Origin: Rhodopirellula sp.
GTDB taxonomy: Bacteria > Planctomycetota > Planctomycetia > Pirellulales > Pirellulaceae
DNA: 8,293 nt
Direction: 5' to 3'
NCBI GenBank assembly: GCA_002714565.1
Contig: PAXU01000051.1
Span: forward strand, 75,192 to 83,484
How positions within the stretch are numbered: the stretch's first letter is position 1; each line of letters opens with the position of its first letter. The notes beneath the pieces are model-generated. The model was not told the DNA's origin. It was given only the letters and a program-made list of their open reading frames with translations, and did not search any database. The position numbers were made by a program, and so were the translations under genes. Positions 6,863-8,293 of the stretch are shown piece by piece.

Positions 6863-6892
6863 TTATAGTGCAACCACCGCATATATTGTCCA
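6862..6892 (-). promoter_or_regulatory. Predicted promoter of the DUF1549/PPC operon
   Basis: Read on the minus strand, a perfect TATAAT lies at 6862-6867 and TGGACA (five of six bases of TTGACA) at 6887-6892, with a slightly long 19-base spacer. The start point would be near 6855, giving a leader of about 65 bases. The divergent PhyH gene has a TATATT at 6882-6887 on the plus strand, but only a poor -35 element. The two promoters would overlap within this region. Confidence 0.5.
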
Positions 6893-6960
6893 ACTGAATC
6901 CTGACCGGCAGATCTCAGCCCATCCATTAAGTCTATTCTTGCCTCAAAAGCACAATTCCT

Positions 6961-7791
6961 ATGAGTAACAAGCCAGAGTTTAAAGTCATCCCTGACATCA
7001 GTGACGTCAATGAAATTGATCGGGATCTAAAGTTCTTTCCGGTTGAAAACACGTCGCCGCAAACACTAACCACGGATCAAATTGCCAGCTTTAACCGCAA
7101 TGGTTATCTCATGCCGCTTGAGGCGTTTACTGAGGAAGAGATTTCCGTTTACCGATCGTTGTTTGACGATGTACTAGCACAGGCACTCGCGGAAGGACGT
7201 GACAGTTATTCAATCAGTACTGCCCACTTGGCATACGGCGAAGTCTACGACATCCTGTCAAATCCGAAAATTGTCCGGTATGTAACCGACCTCCTCGGAA
7301 ACGATGTGGTGGGCTGGGGCAGTCACTTTTTTTGCAAGATGCCGCGAGATGGTAAGAAAGTTAGCTGGCATCAGGATGCAAGTTACTGGCCACTTACACC
7401 GAGTAAAACCGTTACGGTTTGGCTAGCTATTGATGATGCTGATGTGGAAAACGCGTGTATGCGGTTTGTTCCGGCAAGCCATCATGATGGTCATCTACCA
7501 TATCGCACAAGCGATGCTTCAGAGAACAACGTCCTCGATCAAACCGTGGATGATATTTCCATGTACCCGGATCCGGTGAATGTTGAGTTGCGTGCCGGTC
7601 AATTATCAATGCATAACGACTTGCTGCTGCATGGCAGTAATGCCAATGAATCCGACCGACGGCGATGTGGTCTGACATTGCGATATTGTGCTGCAGATGT
7701 CATGGCGTACATGGGGTGGAATAAAAAAGGCGTGGTAGTTAGTGGCACCGCAAATCCATCTCTCTGGCCTGGTGCTAATCGTCCGTCGTAG
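6961..7791 (+). CDS. Phytanoyl-CoA dioxygenase (PhyH) family Fe(II)/2-oxoglutarate oxygenase
   Basis: 276 residues, normal length for bacterial PhyH proteins. The family N-terminus LTTDQIASFNRNGYLMPLEA is at 36-55. The iron site is the HxD pair in WHQDASYW (H137, D139) and the distal H224 in LLLHGSNAN. R234 or R235, ten to eleven residues after H224, is placed to bind the 2-oxoglutarate carboxylate. The stretch VTVWLAIDDA at 151-160 and CMRFVPASH at 166-174 are also family-typical. The expected reaction is hydroxylation of a small organic molecule coupled to 2-oxoglutarate decarboxylation, in the cytoplasm; bacterial members have diverse and mostly unknown substrates, so phytanoyl-CoA should not be assumed. 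No Shine-Dalgarno sequence precedes the ATG. An in-frame TAA 33 bases upstream, with no other start between, and the family N-terminus leave 6961 as the start. The gene stands alone, divergent from the DUF1549 operon. Confidence 0.92.
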   Translation: MSNKPEFKVIPDISDVNEIDRDLKFFPVENTSPQTLTTDQIASFNRNGYLMPLEAFTEEEISVYRSLFDDVLAQALAEGRDSYSISTAHLAYGEVYDILSNPKIVRYVTDLLGNDVVGWGSHFFCKMPRDGKKVSWHQDASYWPLTPSKTVTVWLAIDDADVENACMRFVPASHHDGHLPYRTSDASENNVLDQTVDDISMYPDPVNVELRAGQLSMHNDLLLHGSNANESDRRRCGLTLRYCAADVMAYMGWNKKGVVVSGTANPSLWPGANRPS

Positions 7792-7833
7792 CGGATACAG
7801 GCTTGACTACTGCTGCTTGGTTACAAACAAAAA

Positions 7834-7872
7834 GAAACCCGCCTAAACCAATCGTTGGTAAAGGCGGGTTTC
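7834..7872. terminator. Bidirectional rho-independent terminator
   Basis: GAAACCCGCCT (7834-7844) pairs perfectly over 11 bases with AGGCGGGTTTC (7862-7872). An inner stem, ACCAA/TTGGT (7847-7851 with 7855-7859, loop TCG), continues it after an A/A internal loop. On the minus strand the hairpin is followed by TCTTTTTGTTTG, a good U-tract for the gene ending at 7908. On the plus strand the TTTC within the stem and the following AATTA give a weaker tract for the PhyH gene ending at 7791. Flanking bases 7792-7833 and 7873-7907 hold nothing else I can identify. Confidence 0.85.
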
Positions 7873-7907
7873 AATTAGGTAATGTGTAATCTCTTAGATC
7901 TAAGCAG

Positions 7908-8293
7908 CTAGTTTCCAGCTTCTTCTTCCGTACGTGGTTGTACGTTTTCGTTATTGGTTGCTGCGGGCTGATCTTGTGGATTCGGCTCTTCGTTTTTGTC
8001 CTTGTCCTCGGTATCGTCATTCGGCGTTGCCAATGCGATTTTCTGAGCAACAAGTGATTCAACTTCGCCAGCCAATCCTGCAAGTCGTGTATCAATTTTC
8101 TTGATCACTGCTTGTCCGTTTTGGTTGATTGCGGCAGCTAGCTTCTTGCTCTCTGCAGCAATTTGGCCTTGGATGTCCTGAGTACTCTTCGTAGTAAGAG
8201 TATCCTGAAATCCTTTGAACGCTGTTTTCAGCTGAGCATCAGACGTATCTGACTTCTTGGTAAGCTCGGCTTCAAACTTGGTCTGCTTTTCAG
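7908..8293 (-). CDS. Helical protein with acidic disordered tail, C-terminal fragment (5' end beyond right edge)
   Basis: The frame ending at the TAG at 7908 stays open to the window edge, giving the last 127 complete codons of a longer gene. A GTG at 8106-8108 lies inside this frame, but the residues upstream continue the same pattern, so it is probably an internal valine. The first ~90 visible residues are rich in K, Q, E, A, L and T with no proline, and look like long amphipathic helix or coiled coil (for example KKIDTRLAGLAGEVESLVAQ). The last ~40 residues are rich in D, E, N, P and Q and should be disordered, ending EEEAGN. No enzymatic motif is visible and I do not recognise the family. 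A membrane- or surface-associated helical protein is possible, but the N-terminus needed to judge this is missing. The terminator at 7834-7872 follows 36 bases after the stop. Confidence 0.75.
   Translation of the reverse strand, partial: EKQTKFEAELTKKSDTSDAQLKTAFKGFQDTLTTKSTQDIQGQIAAESKKLAAAINQNGQAVIKKIDTRLAGLAGEVESLVAQKIALATPNDDTEDKDKNEEPNPQDQPAATNNENVQPRTEEEAGN

Noticed and set aside
7871..8095. Alternative minus-strand frame of 74 codons at the right end
   Set aside because: It overlaps the frame ending at 7908, which continues open to the window edge and has a coherent helical-plus-acidic-tail composition. The alternative is Arg/Lys/Thr-rich and would run into the terminator hairpin.
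1..8293. CRISPR array, tRNA, rRNA, insertion sequence or phage genes
   Set aside because: I saw no direct-repeat arrays, cloverleaf-like sequences, transposase or integrase motifs on either strand.

Overview
The window looks like chromosomal DNA from a planctomycete, probably a Pirellulales-type relative. The strongest evidence is a two-gene set on the minus strand. One gene encodes a large exported protein with bacterial Ig-like segments, cytochrome-type Cys-His motifs and DUF1549/DUF1553 regions. It is followed directly by an exported protein with two pre-peptidase C-terminal (PPC) type domains. This architecture is a hallmark of that phylum. A DUF4254 protein, a Tat-signal cupin and a phytanoyl-CoA dioxygenase-family enzyme fit the same origin. 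The assignment rests on protein family content only; no rRNA or marker gene is present.

Layout from left to right. Bases 1-143 (minus) hold the N-terminus of a lipoprotein that runs off the left edge. Bases 144-272 hold a perfect 15-base dyad and a strong minus-strand terminator. Bases 273-878 (minus) encode a DUF4254 protein with a clear ribosome binding site. Bases 879-1102 form a divergent promoter region. Bases 1103-1852 and 1908-2717 (plus) are a probable two-gene unit: a Tat-signal cupin and an NAD-type short-chain dehydrogenase, separated by a short hairpin. These converge, with only 11 bases between stop codons, on the minus-strand pair 2729-4336 (PPC protein) and 4347-6788 (DUF1549/DUF1553 protein), which is transcribed from about 6855 leftward. 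Bases 6789-6960 are a second divergent promoter region. Bases 6961-7791 (plus) encode a PhyH-family Fe(II)/2-oxoglutarate oxygenase. A hairpin at 7834-7872 probably terminates transcription from both sides. Bases 7908-8293 (minus) are the C-terminal part of a helical protein with an acidic tail, cut by the right edge.

Functional reading. The 6788-to-2729 operon makes two envelope proteins that probably work together, with stop codon and ribosome binding site overlapping. Their biochemical role is not established. The cupin, the SDR and the PhyH enzyme are small-molecule redox enzymes of unknown substrate. Only the cupin and SDR look co-transcribed. I see no tRNA, rRNA, CRISPR array, phage gene, transposase or insertion sequence, and no frameshifted gene. 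The most interesting items are the exported cupin that seems to have a three-histidine metal site without the usual cupin glutamate, the CX4CH plus CX2CH motifs in the DUF1549/DUF1553 protein, and several short dyads at regulatory positions. I do not see clear proof of a wholly new multi-gene system.
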